DNA of 64,000 bases, from positions 19,638,201-19,702,200 of the forward strand of contig JAWZYU010000028.1 in the NCBI GenBank assembly GCA_038380435.1, read 5' to 3'. Positions 22,689 through 34,723 of this stretch are shown here, in pieces. Position numbers and translations under genes: made by a program. Numbering within the stretch: the first letter of the stretch is position 1; the number at the start of each line of letters is the position of its first letter. Source of the stretch: Ryuthela nishihirai (Eukaryota; Arthropoda; Arachnida; Araneae; Heptathelidae). The notes below the pieces were generated by a model. It was given only the letters and a program-made list of their open reading frames with translations. It was not told the DNA's origin and made no database searches.

Positions 22689-23183
22689 TAAAGCATTTAC
22701 AGTTATTAGAAAAGAATCTTTTAAACTCAATTTTTTTTTTATGAAGGTAGCTTTAAGGAACAAGTTTTTTTAATTCGCGTTTCCCAAATTCTACAACTTT
22801 TGTCACAAATATTTGAAAAACATTTCAGATAAAAATTCTTTCGCCTTCATATTGAAGTTAAGGGCATCATTCGTTTTGGAGAGAAAGCAGAAAAATGGGT
22901 ACTTTTCGATTACCTCCGATCACATTTTCTTGGCGACTTTTTTTGGAAAAAATTGGCAGTTTTTGATGGATTCGGGAAGGTTAATGAGTAATTTTGGGGT
23001 GGATCATTTGAGCTTTTTTTTTTGTCTCTGATGAGATTAGTTTCGGGGGCTTTTTTATAATTCGGTCGGCAGTACACTTTCCGATTTTCGTGTTTTTCGG
23101 TTTGTGTTGTCTGCGAGGACATTTAGTTTGACGGTGGGGGGGGGGGGGGGGGGCTTATTTATAATTTGGTCAGCAGGTCACAG
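22689..23183. other. Spacer with poly-G run
   Basis: AT-rich. A run of 18 or more G lies near 23135-23153. Two overlapping open frames on opposite strands (about 70 codons) look accidental. Confidence 0.4.
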
Positions 23184-23548
23184 GGTTGGGTTGTTTCACC
23201 TCTGAGCGGCACTTTTTTGCACACCACGGGCTAAATGGCCAGGTCACATGAACCCCGAAGGCTCAGAGAAGGTTGGGGGAGGGTACCACTGGAACAGCTG
23301 TTGGGAGACAGATGGTAGCCTCCCGTCAAGGCCATCCAGCGTGTTCTTTAACGTGCACAGGGTATGGCTCTCCCGCACACGGGGCCACGGCTTAACGTCC
23401 CATCCGACGGACGGCGACCTTTCCAAGCCCATCGGTGTCCCTACTGACCGTGCGCAGGGCGGGGAGTTTTGCGCTGACCCAGCTGGGACTCGAACCTGGG
23501 AACTACGATTACGAGCCTGGCGCGCTACCGACTGAGCCACCCCGCCCC
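23184..23548 (-). mobile_element. SINE-A with body deletion
   Basis: Minus copy missing the GAGATAAATCTCAAC segment between GGGGAGTTTTGCG and CTGACCCAGC. Confidence 0.9.
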
Positions 23549-23768
23549 GGTTTACTTTGGTATTTATTTTTCGTCGCCAAGAAAATGTGACCGGAGATAA
23601 CCGAAAAGTATCGAAAAATGCTTTTTTGGCAAAAGACAATAACTTCAGAAATCAGTTCGATCAATTGCTTCGCGAAAGTGTGCTATCTGAATGTTATTAC
23701 AAGGTCTTGAGGTTACCGATTCTTAGATGGTGCTAATTAAGCTCCATTATGCTAATTCCAATTTACAG

Positions 23769-23866
23769 GTGGAAAAATTCCCTTCCTGTTTCTTCGGAGT
23801 TTCCGCGGAATCTGCTGTACGAAGGGCAACCCGACACTTTGTACGTTCAAGGCTAGAAGAATCTTT
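23769..23866 (+). other. Exon-like segment bounded by splice signals
   Basis: A good splice acceptor (TTCCAATTTACAG) ends at 23768 and a strong donor (GTAAGTGG) starts at 23867, enclosing 98 bp that is more GC-rich than its flanks. One frame is fully open (starts VEKFPSCFFGVSAESAVRR); a second is open for 28 codons. If the donor is not used, the first frame stops at TAA within it. No family recognised; it may be an exon of a plus-strand gene whose other exons lie outside. Confidence 0.3.
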
Positions 23867-25177
23867 GTAAGTGGACGTCGAAGGCTGAGGCGATTAAGAC
23901 GACGCTGTGGGAAGAAATGGGTTGGGCTCAAATTATATGCTACGGAGAGAAAATCTCATTTCTGGTTTCTTAAATCGTTTCGACACACACATTAAAATAT
24001 TTCCTTTGATTACTTTATGCATAGCATGGAAGGTCATGCAGAGGTCAACTGCGATCACCATTGGATATTAGGAATTTCTTTTACTGGCATATAGATCTAA
24101 GTTAATACATTTTTCCACGAATGTCGGGGAACTGATTGTAATTTTAAGAAAAAAAAACAAATTTTTTTGGTAAATATTGAAGATATTGAAGACGCTTTTA
24201 ATGTAATTTCTTAGTTTTTTTTATCCATTGCCAAAGATTTTCGTTTACAGTAGAATTTTGTTTTGGTTATCTGTAAGAGTTGTTTTGTAACTCCTAGATT
24301 ACACAGAAATACTTGTAAAATGTATGTTTGTGTCGGGTTTTTTTTATTTTGAATCGTTTTTTTTTTAATTTTATATTTTTTTCCTTTTGCAATTTCCATA
24401 CAAATTTGATGGCAAATTTTTGTGTGTAATGTTTCTGTAAATGAGAATGGAAATAAATATTATTATTAAAAATATTAATTCGATATTGTCAGAGATTGCA
24501 TTACTGTTAATTTCTTGAGTTAAAAATAGAAAAAAAAAATTGTTCGATTTAATACTTTTCGAAATCGAATTATCTAGAGAACTTTCATGAATTATTTTGA
24601 AATTTATTTCCAAAAATTGCATCTGTATAAAATACACTTGTTTACTCCTTTCCCGACGGTAAACAGATTTGTTTTATTCAGTTTCAAATGTTAACTCCAG
24701 AAATGAAGAGGATTGATTCATAATAGAAAAAAAAAATTACAATTCAGTTTCAAACCCAACATGACTTTCCACGTACGTTAATCTTCACATAGACACTAGA
24801 AACAAGTTTTGCTACTTTTTTCGTCTGACTTCCACAGAAAAGTTTTTACCATCATTTTTCCTAAAACGAATCTTTACCAACGTGTGGACCAAACACGATT
24901 TTCAAACGTTTATTCGTTAGTAATTAGCTTAGTCACTATCGGTTTCATTCACTTTTAGGAGGTAAATTAACTTCACATCACTTTCTTAATTCACTTTTAT
25001 AACGGACGCCTTTTTACTCGCGAAAAAAATTATAATACCTGGGGAACGACAAATAAATTGGGGAGAGGAAATACAAACATGTTTTTGAAACTCGCATATT
25101 TATGAAAAAAAAATGCGAGTTTTTTTTTTTTAAATGCGAGTTTCAAACAATGTGCCACAATTTCAACCTGATGTTTA
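23867..25177. other. Long AT-rich stretch, nothing recognised
   Basis: Low-complexity A/T-rich sequence with poly-T runs. Minus-strand frames at 24211-24637 are products of base composition. Confidence 0.45.
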
Positions 25178-25186
25178 CAGTTTTGA

Positions 25187-25422
25187 AACCACCAATGGAC
25201 TTGGAAAGACCGCCGTCCATCGGATGGGACGTTAAGCCGTGGTCCCCGTGGGCGGGAGAGCCATACCCTGTGCACGTTAAACACACTGGATGGCTTTGAC
25301 GGGAGGCTACCATCTGTCTCCCAACAGCTGTTCCAGTGGGTCCCCTCCCCCAACCTTCGGGGTCCATGTGACCTGGCCATTGTGTGCAAAAATGTGCCGC
25401 TCAGAGGTAAAACAACCCAACC
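25187..25422 (+). mobile_element. SINE-A, 5'-truncated with target duplication
   Basis: Plus copy that begins in the body and runs to CAACCCAACC. Exact duplication CAGTTTTGA at 25178-25186 and 25423-25431. Confidence 0.92.
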
Positions 25423-25431
25423 CAGTTTTGA

Positions 25432-25961
25432 GTCAACATTGTGAATGTTTCGTTATTTTCTAACTGTGAGACCCAACTTAGTTTATAGGGTCTTTGTGAC
25501 ATATCCATTCATGAAAAAATGAGTCTCTCACAAATACAACAATCCATCCCAAATCCAGCAATCTCTGCAAGTGAACGTTTTTTCCCCATATGAAGAGATG
25601 TTTCAAGAATTCCGATTCTACCGCTGGGAGAGAAGGTGTGTCAGAGTCTGGCGGGACCAATCCTTCTTTTCGCGGCGTAATCTTTCCTCGTCGTTCAACA
25701 GACGGGCGTTAGTCAACCGACATTTCAAGGAGAAATCAAACGGATGATATTCCGAGATCCGTGCGACCTCAATCCAATGGAAGCAATCCATTTGACTAGG
25801 AACAGTACAAGAGGAAACGATGAAACCCACAGACCATGTTTATTTCGGTTTCATTAATTTCGCAGTGGGAAGAAAAACAATGTCAGTGAGAAATGAAAGT
25901 TGTTCGGTATTGGGGAACCTACATAGTCAATTGAAGGAGACAGAAAGGTTAACCATTAAAC
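25432..25961. other. Spacer with weak exon-like frame
   Basis: A minus-strand frame of about 57 codons after an internal ATG (about 25620-25790) ends in a charged segment with LNDEERLRREKKDWSRQ. No splice support or family. Confidence 0.25.
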
Positions 25962-25973
25962 CAGTTTCATTAG

Positions 25974-26468
25974 TTGGATTGGATTGTTTTACCTCTGAGC
26001 GGCACTTTTTTGCACACCATGGGCTAAATGGCCAGGTCACATGGACACCAAAGGCTCAGAGAAGGTTGGGGGAGGAGACTCACTGAAACAGCGGTTGGGA
26101 GACAGATGGTAGATCCCGTCAAGGCCATCCAGCGTGTTCTTTAACATGCACAGGGTATGGCTCTCCCGCACACGAAACCACGGCTTAACGTCCCATCCGA
26201 CGGACGGCCGTCTTTCCAAGCCCATCGGTGTCCCCTACTGACCGTGGGCAGGGCGGGGAATTTTGCGGAGATAAAATAGGTCCTGCCATCCTCTCAGACC
26301 TACTGTGGCATATAAACTGACAGGCTCCTGTCAGACCTCTGTGGCAAGCAGCTGCTTGAGGGGGTATGAATGAAATTCTCGACGCTGACCCAGCTGAGAC
26401 TCGAACCTGGGAACTTCAGATTACGAGCCTGGGGCGCTACCGACACCCCCTTCCCCCCCCCCCCCCCC
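25974..26468 (-). mobile_element. SINE-A interrupted by a SINE-B fragment
   Basis: Minus copy split at the GAGATAAA segment by SINE-B sequence. Its head ends in a C-run (26449-26469). The outer duplication CAGTTTCA(T/C)TA is at 25962-25972 and 26469-26479. Confidence 0.9.
26276..26372 (+). mobile_element. SINE-B, 5'-truncated, nested in SINE-A
   Basis: The segment from AGGTCCTGCCATCC to GCAGCTGCTTGAGGGGGTAT sits inside SINE-A. It lacks the tRNA head, so it is a truncated insertion. The nesting shows SINE-B moved after this SINE-A copy. Confidence 0.88.
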
Positions 26469-26479
26469 CAGTTTCACTA

Positions 26480-26911
26480 ACAAGTTTCACTAATTAAATT
26501 TTTCTTCAGACTTTTTACCAGAAAAAATAAGAAATGAATGAAATTCCTCTGTTCGTTCACATTTCGTTTCTCTACATTTTACTGATGAATATAGAATTCC
26601 ATTACACTCTTCCATTCTACTTATTTTTCGTATCGTCGACTACCCACTCCGTCTTAAAATGAACGTTTTGCGTTCTTTTAAGTTAAAAGGAGACAATCTT
26701 ATCGACACTCATTTCTGCAACTATTTCATTATTTTCGCAATGGCAATAGTTATATCCAGGATTCAGAAATATTTAATTCCCAGAAATTTTGGTATGATAT
26801 ATTAATCAAAGATCAAAATGTGAATTTTAATAATTTACTAGTGCTACTTTCTTCTCACATTCTTTGCCCATCCCCCCTCCTAATTTTTTTTTTCGCTAAG
26901 TTCCAAGAAGT
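26480..26911. other. AT-rich spacer, nothing recognised
   Basis: No gene or repeat is recognised. Confidence 0.45.
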
Positions 26912-26912
26912 A

Positions 26913-27374
26913 CAGTCGCTCAAAAAAGTATCCGAACACTATGATTGATTACAGAAATCAGAAAAAATATCTGGCAACGATTTTCTTAGAAATTAGTGAT
27001 CTGGCAACCTTCGTGTCACGTGACAGAAGGTTGCCAGATCACTAATTTCTAAAAAATCGTTGCCAGATATTTTTTCTGAATTCTGTTATCAATTATTGTG
27101 TTCGAATACTTTTTTGAGCGACTGTACGAAAATGGTGCAGTTGCAGAGATGTAGTGGGCTCACTCACGGAAATATTGAGCGTGTGCAGTTTGCTGTGAAC
27201 GGTAACTGGAGCGTGTACAGTTGCTGTACACGCTCCAGATATTTTTCCTGAATTCTGTAATCACGTGACACGAAGGTTGCCAGATCACTAATTTCTAAAA
27301 AAAAAATCGTTGCCAGATATTTTTTCTGAATTCTGTAATCAACCATAGTGTTCGGATACTTTTTTGAGCGACTG
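26913..27374. mobile_element. Composite MITE, reverse arrangement
   Basis: The same composite as at 12,180 but in the other orientation. The complete palindromic unit is on the left (26913-27124) with TA on both sides, and the hairpin part with the second outer arm follows. Part of the GTGTGCAG hairpin chain is deleted. TA flanks at 26911-26912 and 27375-27376. Confidence 0.87.
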
Positions 27375-27380
27375 TACATA

Positions 27381-27454
27381 GTCCAGAGATAGTTGATAGA
27401 GCGCTCTGACATTTGTCTAGAGAGTTGCGGGTTCGAATCCCTCCGCGTTAGCGA
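27381..27454 (+). other. Decayed tRNA-like sequence
   Basis: A tRNA-like stretch with GATAGAGCGCTC and GCGGGTTCGAATCCC (B box) lies next to the MITE. The T stem has a mismatch and the acceptor arms do not pair, so it is a tRNA pseudogene or a SINE remnant of a third type. Confidence 0.35.
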
Positions 27455-27810
27455 TAATTTTTTTTCAGAAGAATAATTGCTGAAGTTTGTTTCTACAGGT
27501 AGTTATGTATTTACTATGGATAGATTTTGTTTTATTAAGAGTTTTTTTAATTAAAACATTTATCATGGTCTGCAATAAATTTAAGAAACTTATTATTAAC
27601 GAAGGCAAACATGAACGCAATTTTTGGTTCTAAATACTGAAGTCCTCAATAAAACTAACTTATTGATGAATCTTAACATTTTTTACTTAAATTCATAGTG
27701 TTGGTAAGCTCACGTGAACTATACGATACTGATCTAAGCACAACAATGAGTTTTTTTTTCTCGGTGTTTTTGTGTAGAAGCTCTGCTTAAACATTTCTTG
27801 GACTTAAAAA
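27455..27810. other. AT-rich spacer, nothing recognised
   Basis: No gene or repeat is recognised. Confidence 0.45.
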
Positions 27811-27998
27811 TACACCCTCAAACACAGCTGCTTGCCACAGAGAGCTTGTCACTAAAATACACTATAGAGAAGATCTGTGAGGAAAGTGAAACCTCAGCAG
27901 AAATATATAACACAAATATTCATACATTACCCCGGGGCTCGAACCAAGGTCCCTTTGATCAGTTGCCAACACACTAACCACTCGGCCACGGGACGGCT
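27811..27998 (-). mobile_element. SINE-B, diverged
   Basis: Minus copy from CAGCTGCTTGCCACAG (3' part) to the head CCACTCGGCCACGGGACGG. Confidence 0.85.
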
Positions 27999-28072
27999 AT
28001 GCAAAATTAATTACGGATATTAATTCCGTGAAGTTTAGTTAATTCACTTATATCAGGTACACCTTCAAAATC

Positions 28073-28454
28073 GGGGCGGGGGTGGCTCAGTCGGTAGCGC
28101 CAGGCTCGTAATCTGTAGTTCCCAGGTTCGAGTCCCAGCTGGGTCAGCGTTGAGATTTATCTCCGCAAAATTCCCCGCCCTGCCCACGGTCAGTAGGGGA
28201 CACCGATGGGCTTGGAAAGGCCGCCGTCCGTCGGATGGGACGTTAAGCCGTGGCCCCGTGTGCGGGAGAGCCATACCCTGTGCACGTTAAAGAACACGCT
28301 GAATGGCCTTGATGGGAGGCTACCATCTGTCTCCCAACAGCTGTTCCAGTGGGTCCTCTCCCCCAACCTTCTCCGAGCCTTCGGGGTCAATGTGACCTGG
28401 CCATTTAGCCCATGGTGTGCAAAAAAGTGCCGCTCAGAGGTAAAACAACCCAAG
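28073..28454 (+). mobile_element. SINE-A, full length
   Basis: Plus copy, near consensus, with exact duplication CTTCAAAATC at 28063-28072 and 28455-28464. Confidence 0.93.
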
Positions 28455-28589
28455 CTTCAAAATCACGAAAACACGTATAGAGCATATAGGGGGGAAGCAA
28501 ATGAATGGAAGAACCTCGTGATAAATGTTTACAAGATCCTTTGATTTTCCTCAGGGTTCGAATCCTGTTTTTTCTAAGCAAGCTTTCTA

Positions 28590-29110
28590 ACCCGCAGACA
28601 ACCAGGCGGCCACTTGTGGAGCCCGATGTCCTGTTGCAATACTGCGATTTATATGAAGAGGAAGAACTTTCCTTTTATTAAGGAGACGAGAGAGCGAAGT
28701 TGAGTGGCAGGTGAAAAGAAGCAGATTCGTATGGTAATTGCAACACCGCCGCGGAGTGACCTCAACCTGAAAAAAAAGTGATGCTGTGGCCATGACTGCT
28801 CAGATTGGGCTCGGGGCTTCAGGTGGCTAAAGCAGCTGAGAGGAGGGGGATCGCTGGGACTGCACGACCGCGCGCTCTGACCTAGTGGCGAGTGACAGCC
28901 ATTTAATTGTCCTCCACGGCGCACGCGCAGTCCGACTCCGCGACTCGAAGTCTGATTTAGTGCTTTGAGCTCAATGACGCAATTTGCGAAGTCTCGCGCT
29001 GACCTGAGACCAGAGCAAGGTGAAAAAGTCGACAGAGCTGCCATGTAGGGAGTAAAAGTCGAAGAAAAAAGCGCTGTTCGACAAATTGAGTGTCTTTTGA
29101 GGGTTAGGGG
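28590..29110. promoter_or_regulatory. GC-rich, promoter-like island
   Basis: CpG-rich for this window, with a GCGCACGCGCAG word near 28919-28930 that resembles an NRF-1 site. A 199-codon minus-strand frame (28649-29248, ATG start) crosses the island, but its composition is that of GC-rich non-coding DNA (Ser/Pro/Arg/Phe) and it shows no domain. The reading as a promoter or 5' untranslated region is an inference. Confidence 0.3.
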
Positions 29111-29441
29111 TGACAGATAGAAGAACAAATGTGGTGTAGCGAAAACCGCAATTGTGTAAGCAAAGGTGGGCAAAGGGTAAGGAGGCTTTAATATGGGACA
29201 AGGATTCGGTGAGAAAACAAACGAACAGGCAATTTTTAATTGCTTCATTTATGCAGCCACATTTGTTTTCAGGGCCGAGGAGGTCAGATGGAAAACTTCA
29301 CGAAGACGCTAAAGGGGAATCTCGCATTCGAAAGAAGTTTCAAAACTAATCATCGGTGTGGAAATGGTTTTGTTTGGAACAGCACGTTCTCAGCGTTGTT
29401 CACAATTTCATTTAAGATTCAATTCTTATATTAAAGAGGAA

Positions 29442-29726
29442 GTTGGGTTGTTTTACCTCTGAGCGGCACTTCTTTGCACAGCATGGGCTAAATGGCCAGG
29501 TCACATGGACCCCGAAGGCTCAGAGAAGGTTGGGGGAGGGGACCCGCTGGAACAGCTGTTGGGAGACAGATGGTAGCCTCCCGTCAAGGCCATCCAGCGT
29601 GTTCTTCAACGTGCACAGGATATAGCTCTCCCGTACACGGAGCCACGGCTTAACGTCCCATCCGACGGACGGCGGCCTTTTCAAGCCCATCGGTGTCCCC
29701 TACTGACCGTGGGCAGGGCGGGGAGT
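29442..29726 (-). mobile_element. SINE-A, 5'-truncated with target duplication
   Basis: Stops at GGGCGGGGAG without the tRNA head. Flanked by AAAGAGGAA (29433-29441, 29728-29736). Confidence 0.9.
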
Positions 29727-29736
29727 AAAAGAGGAA

Positions 29737-30830
29737 ATAAATAAGAATGTAGAGCCAAACAAGATCTAAGTGAACCGTGTGCAACAAATGTCGACTTGTG
29801 AAAAATATTTTGTGACATTTTTCACAATATTTTACATTATGAGTCGTCGAGCACTGACGCTACCTGGACAAAACAGATTTTCTTTTATCGATTTTGGAAG
29901 CTGAAGACTTCGATCATTTCAGCAATCAATAAATGTAACTTTAATAGTGTTTAACTTTCAATACACATCTAATGGATTTTGGTCTACTTTTCTGAATTTC
30001 TCATGTCCTTTGGGTTTCAAATAATACATAGAACTACGTCATCAAATTTAATACTTGAATATATATACTGAAAGTAAGAATTTCTGTACATCATGAAACA
30101 GAACTAAAAAATTTATGAACCATCGTTCAGATTATGTACATTCGAAAAGAATTGTTTTTGCAAGGTAATTTTCTAAACATATTATGGTAAATTTGTTCCA
30201 TGCAATTCAAAATACTTTGCAGAGGCCATTTGGAACTTATTTGATGGAAGCATTACTCAATTCAGCAAAACAATTAGGCAAAATTCATTTTGTGTTTTGT
30301 GAAATGAAATTCTGAGTTCCTTAACGTATAAAGTTTTGTGAGGTAAAAAAATAGCATTAAAAATGGATTTAAATCAAATTTAACTAAATATCGACATTCC
30401 ACAATGTTGATTCAAGAGTATTGAACTGGAATATTTAACAACAGCATGTCGAAACGATTTTATTTTAAAATTTAACTGAATTAGATTTAAGTGTTGTATT
30501 AAATAATATAGGTATATATCAATAAATATGTGATCTTCTACATGAGGCTGTTCATAACTAAATTTATCTTCATACTTAATCAAATAACGAAATTTTTTTT
30601 AACTCTAAAGCAAAACAAAGAATAACTTGTTTGTATTCAGTCCTGAAGGTATTCTAAATGAAACTGAAATAAGAGTTCCTAAATATCGTTCTTCAGAACT
30701 TCGAAACTCTTTGAAAACTTTGCACTGAAATTATTAACCGATTTAAACAACAGCAAATTTCATTATTCAATCTGAATGCTGTATTCTACCGTCCGATTGG
30801 AAATCGGACTAGCTAACCGTTCCACTTTCA
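29737..30830. other. AT-rich spacer, nothing recognised
   Basis: More than 1 kb of AT-rich sequence without reading frame, repeat or fold that I can support. Confidence 0.5.
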
Positions 30831-30834
30831 TATT

Positions 30835-31460
30835 TTGCAACTGAAAATTCCGTTCCTTTCTCGGTGTGCCTCCTGCCCTTCGGGAAAACTCGTTGAGCAA
30901 GCATCCACGCGCACCTCTATCGCCTCTCTCAGGTGAGAGATAACGTCGCCCTTGGCCCACCCAAAGACTCCTTTAAACAGCCGCTGATTGCCCCGCATAA
31001 CCCACGACGAATGCGTCAGGAAAAGAATCCATATCACTTCATTCTCACCACTGCCGGCACTCCGGACGACTGCAGAGGTGTAAATTCTCTTCCATTCTCC
31101 ATCCATCTCCGCAAAAGTGAAACAAATCTTGGCTCAGAATTCGTAATGAACATTATCAGTGAAAAACCTCTCTATTGGTTGGCGATAAACATCTTCCAAT
31201 CACAATAATTAGCTGCCATTTACCTCTAGGGTCGGGAAGTCAGTTCTGCAGTCGCCGAGTTTCAGGGACGGGTCCTCTCCAAGTGATTTGGCGCGCTGCC
31301 AACAGCGGAGCCGAGCCACCTGGCGACGTCATAGGCTCGGTTCCTCATCTGCTTGTGACGTCCCGTGACGTCAAGAGTGATGTTGTTCAGACGCGATTCC
31401 GAGAGCGGAGCGAGAAGAGGTGCCGCGAGATCTGCGTCGCAGCGGCGGTGGCCATGGAAC
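30835..31460. promoter_or_regulatory. GC-rich island with clustered CRE-like sites
   Basis: Contains GACGTCA (31325-31331), TGACGTC (31356-31362) and a perfect palindromic TGACGTCA (31366-31373) within 50 bp, followed by a GA/GC-rich stretch and an ATG in ideal context (GCCATGG, about 31451) that opens only 8 codons. The layout resembles a promoter with 5' untranslated exon and a short upstream frame; no downstream coding exon is identified. Confidence 0.38.
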
Positions 31461-32122
31461 AGAGGCTCGCTATTTCATAATGAGAAACTATTTATCTGAT
31501 CTCGAAATAATTAAAATCATGGCTAGACGATCGAGATGTTTTTCAGCTACAAGGAGGAAAAAACTGGTTTATAAATCACAAAAGGCAAAAACGATTATAA
31601 ATGGAACTTTTATGGCTTTTGCTGAAATTGCAAACAAAAAACTGGATAGATCAAAAAGAAGCGATTTCCTTATTATATGTTAGCTTTTGAATTTCACAAT
31701 CTTGACTTTCTTAAGCGATTCCACCGACTTCAATTAATCTTCAACTGATCATTTGTAAACTTTTCTCGAAACTCCGTTGAGTAATGTGTACATTAATAAC
31801 ATTACTTTCACACTGGCTGACAGCGAAAGGTTTTGTCCCAAGATTCCGTGATAATCGGAAGGTAGTTCCAACTTATCAACCGTCAGGATCATACTTTATC
31901 GACTCTTAACTTATCGAGACTACCGATTCATCAGAGACCTCTTTAATATGTCGTTTCAAAGCAAATGCCCAATTATCCGATTAACTCACTTCTTCCTGCT
32001 TACGATGACCGTCAGAGTAATTTGCTGCTACAAATTATGCACTTAAAGAAAACGCTGGAATTAACGGAACAATTAGTGAGGTAATAAATCGAATTATGTT
32101 GCTGGAGCCAGAGCCGTGCATA
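31461..32122. other. Spacer, nothing recognised
   Basis: A plus-strand frame through about 31683 is Lys/Arg-rich but has no family signature or splice support. Confidence 0.4.
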
Positions 32123-32134
32123 ATGTGAGGATTT

Positions 32135-32516
32135 GTTGGGTTGTTTTACCTCTGAGCGGCACTTTTTTGCACACCATGGGCTAAATGGCCAGGTCACAAG
32201 GACCCCGAAGGCTCAGAGAAGGTTGGGGGAGGGGACCCACTGGAACAGCTGTTGGGAGACAGATGGTAGCCTTCCGTCAAGGCCATCCAGCGTGTTCTTT
32301 AACGTGCACAGGGTATGGCTCTCCAGCACACGGGCCACGGGTTAACGTCCTATCCGATGGACGGCGACCTTTCCAAGCCCAACGGTGTCCACTATTGACG
32401 GTGGGCAGGGCGGAGAATTTTGCGGAGATAAATCTCAACGCTGACCCAGCTGGGACTCGAACCTGGGAACTACAGATTACAAGTCTGGCGCGCTACCGAC
32501 TGAGCCACCCACGCCG
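32135..32516 (-). mobile_element. SINE-A, full length
   Basis: Complete minus copy with small changes. Target duplication unclear. Confidence 0.9.
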
Positions 32517-32605
32517 CATTGTTTTTTACTACTCACATATAAGTTCTCTTCGTGAGTGACCTTCAAAGACTTGTTACACATACAGCATTTTGGTATAGTA
32601 TATGA

Positions 32606-32799
32606 ATGAAATAAATTATTATTTTATTAAATAATGCCTCAAAGAGCTGCTTGCCACAGAAGTCTGCCATGAGTCTATCAGTTTAATACGCCATGGAGAA
32701 GGTTTGCGAGAAGGAAAACATCCATTATTTTATCAGGTCTCGAAAGCTGATCCCTTTGATCAATAGTCAAGCACGCTAATCACTCGGTCACCAGGATGG
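32606..32799 (-). mobile_element. SINE-B, diverged
   Basis: Minus copy with an A/T tail (32606-32635), GAGCTGCTTGCCACAG and head CACTCGGTCACC. A SINE-A copy begins immediately after it. Confidence 0.82.
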
Positions 32800-32813
32800 T
32801 CATTACTTAAAAG

Positions 32814-33225
32814 GGGCGGGGGTGGCTCAGTCGGTAGTGCGCCAGGCTCGTAATCTGTAATTCCCAGGTTCGAGTCCCAGCTGGGTCAGCGTTGAGATTT
32901 ATCTACGCAAAACTCCCCACCTTGCCCACGGTCAGTAGGGGACACCGATGGGTTTGGAAAGGACGCCGTCCAATTTCCGATGGGTTTGGAAAGGACGCTT
33001 GTCTGATGGGACTCTAAGCCGTGGCGCCGTGTGCGGGAGAGTCATACCCTGTGCACGTTAAAGAACACGCTGGATGGCCTTGACGGGAGGCTACCATCTG
33101 TCTCCCAACAGCTGTTCCAGTGGGTCCCCTCCCCCAACCTTCTCCGAGCCTTCGGGGTCCATGTGAACTGGCCATTTAGCCCATGGTGTGCAAAAAAAGT
33201 ACCGCTCAGAGGTAAGAACAACCCA
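32814..33225 (+). mobile_element. SINE-A with 39-bp internal duplication
   Basis: Plus copy flanked by ACTTAAAAG (32805-32813, 33226-33234). The CCGATGGGTTTGGAAAGGACG segment occurs twice (near 32945 and 32978), making the copy longer than usual. Confidence 0.92.
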
Positions 33226-33234
33226 ACTTAAAAG

Positions 33235-34012
33235 AAAACGTGGTAGTCCTCTACGTGTTTCAGAGACCGTGTAAGCTGAAAATTTAAATTTACACTTCTC
33301 CTGAGGAAGAAGGGCAAACGTGATCTCTTTTTTAATGTGATTACAAGTGTACAGGAATAAAGCCTTTTGACGTCCACCAAGGGGTAGGGAAGAAAAAAAC
33401 TCTGAAAATTTGTTTCCGAGTCATTAAAATGCCGAAGCACGGTTTTTACCGACTTTCCTGTTTTAGGGTTAACTGATAGATGCTTATTTTTCTCCCTTAT
33501 CATTCTCATTACTCCTTTAAAAGACTTAATTATCTTTCTCAAAACTGAATGTTTAAACGAGAGTTAAAAATTTTTTTGAAATGACGCGTCTTTGAAGTAT
33601 AGTTGATAGTATCGCATAACATTCAAATTAAAATATCTTGTTATGTTCTGTCAAATTAATGACATCTTTCAACAATTTAATAAAAGATAAAATGGTCTAT
33701 GAGTGTATGGTTACTTTGTAGTAACCGATAATGAAACATTGTCTTGGAATTATAGATTTTCAACACAAAAGAATTTTAAAACTTTTTTGGGATTAAGTGA
33801 ATTGTAAACAACTTTCTGAGAAGGCTCAGACCACTTTCATTAATATCCTAACCTAACATTATTAACAAATTTTCCATACTATTAACCCATTCCTCATTTC
33901 CAACTAAAAAGCGATTATCCGAACTGCTGTAGCAACTTACAATCCCATCTTGAAAATATTCATTTTCTCTTTTAATGCTTTCGTGCATTGCGCATGTCAA
34001 GCAGAATTGTCT
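33235..34012. other. AT-rich spacer, nothing recognised
   Basis: A minus-strand 104-codon frame at 33228-33542 begins at a non-standard site and lacks any signature. Confidence 0.4.
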
Positions 34013-34023
34013 TGCATTTTTGA

Positions 34024-34415
34024 GTTGTTGGGTTCGGTTGTTTTACCTCTGAGCGGCACTTTTTTGCACACAATAGGCTAAATGGCCAGGTCACATGGAC
34101 CCCGAAGGCTCAGAGAAGGTTGGGGGAGGGGACCCACTGGAACAGCTGTTGGGAAACAGATGGTAGCCTCCCGTCAAGGCCATCCAGCCTGTTCTTTAAC
34201 GTGCACAGGGTATGGCTCTCCCGCACACTGAGCCATGGCTTAACGTCCCATCCGATGGACGGCGGCCTTTCCAAGTCCATCGGTGTCCCCTACTGACCGT
34301 GGGCAGGGCGGGGAATTTTGCGGAGATAAATCTCAACGCTGACCCAGCTGGGACTCGAACCTGGGAACTACAGATTACGAGCCTGGCGCGCTACCGACTG
34401 ATCCACCCCCGCCCC
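34024..34415 (-). mobile_element. SINE-A, full length
   Basis: Complete minus copy with exact duplication TGCATTTTTGA at 34013-34023 and 34416-34426. Confidence 0.93.
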
Positions 34416-34723
34416 TGCATTTTTGAACACCCGCCAATATCACCTCCTATTTTATCACTTCCTTAAAAATATCGAAATTTTATTTGCTTTGTCTTGGCTC
34501 CACTAACCGAACAAATTCTGGATGAAAGCTCGAATAAATAATCTCACCTTTTTCAAATTCTCGATTTTCTAGTTTTTTTTTACTCCGAATAAAAATAGCA
34601 TGTTTGCCAGCAGCCATGTGACATGCGCGTCATCGACGCAACCTCTTCTCCTGGACTCAAGTGCGATGAAGATTTACAGAACTGAATCAGGTCACTCGAG
34701 ACTTTCCCCACATCGGATGAACC

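Noticed and set aside
27381..27454. Real tRNA gene
   Set aside because: A mismatch in the T stem and no pairing acceptor arm; listed as a decayed tRNA-like sequence only.
28649..29248. 199-codon minus-strand frame with ATG
   Set aside because: Crosses a GC-rich island, has biased composition without domain or signal, and overlaps other frames. Noted only as part of the island.
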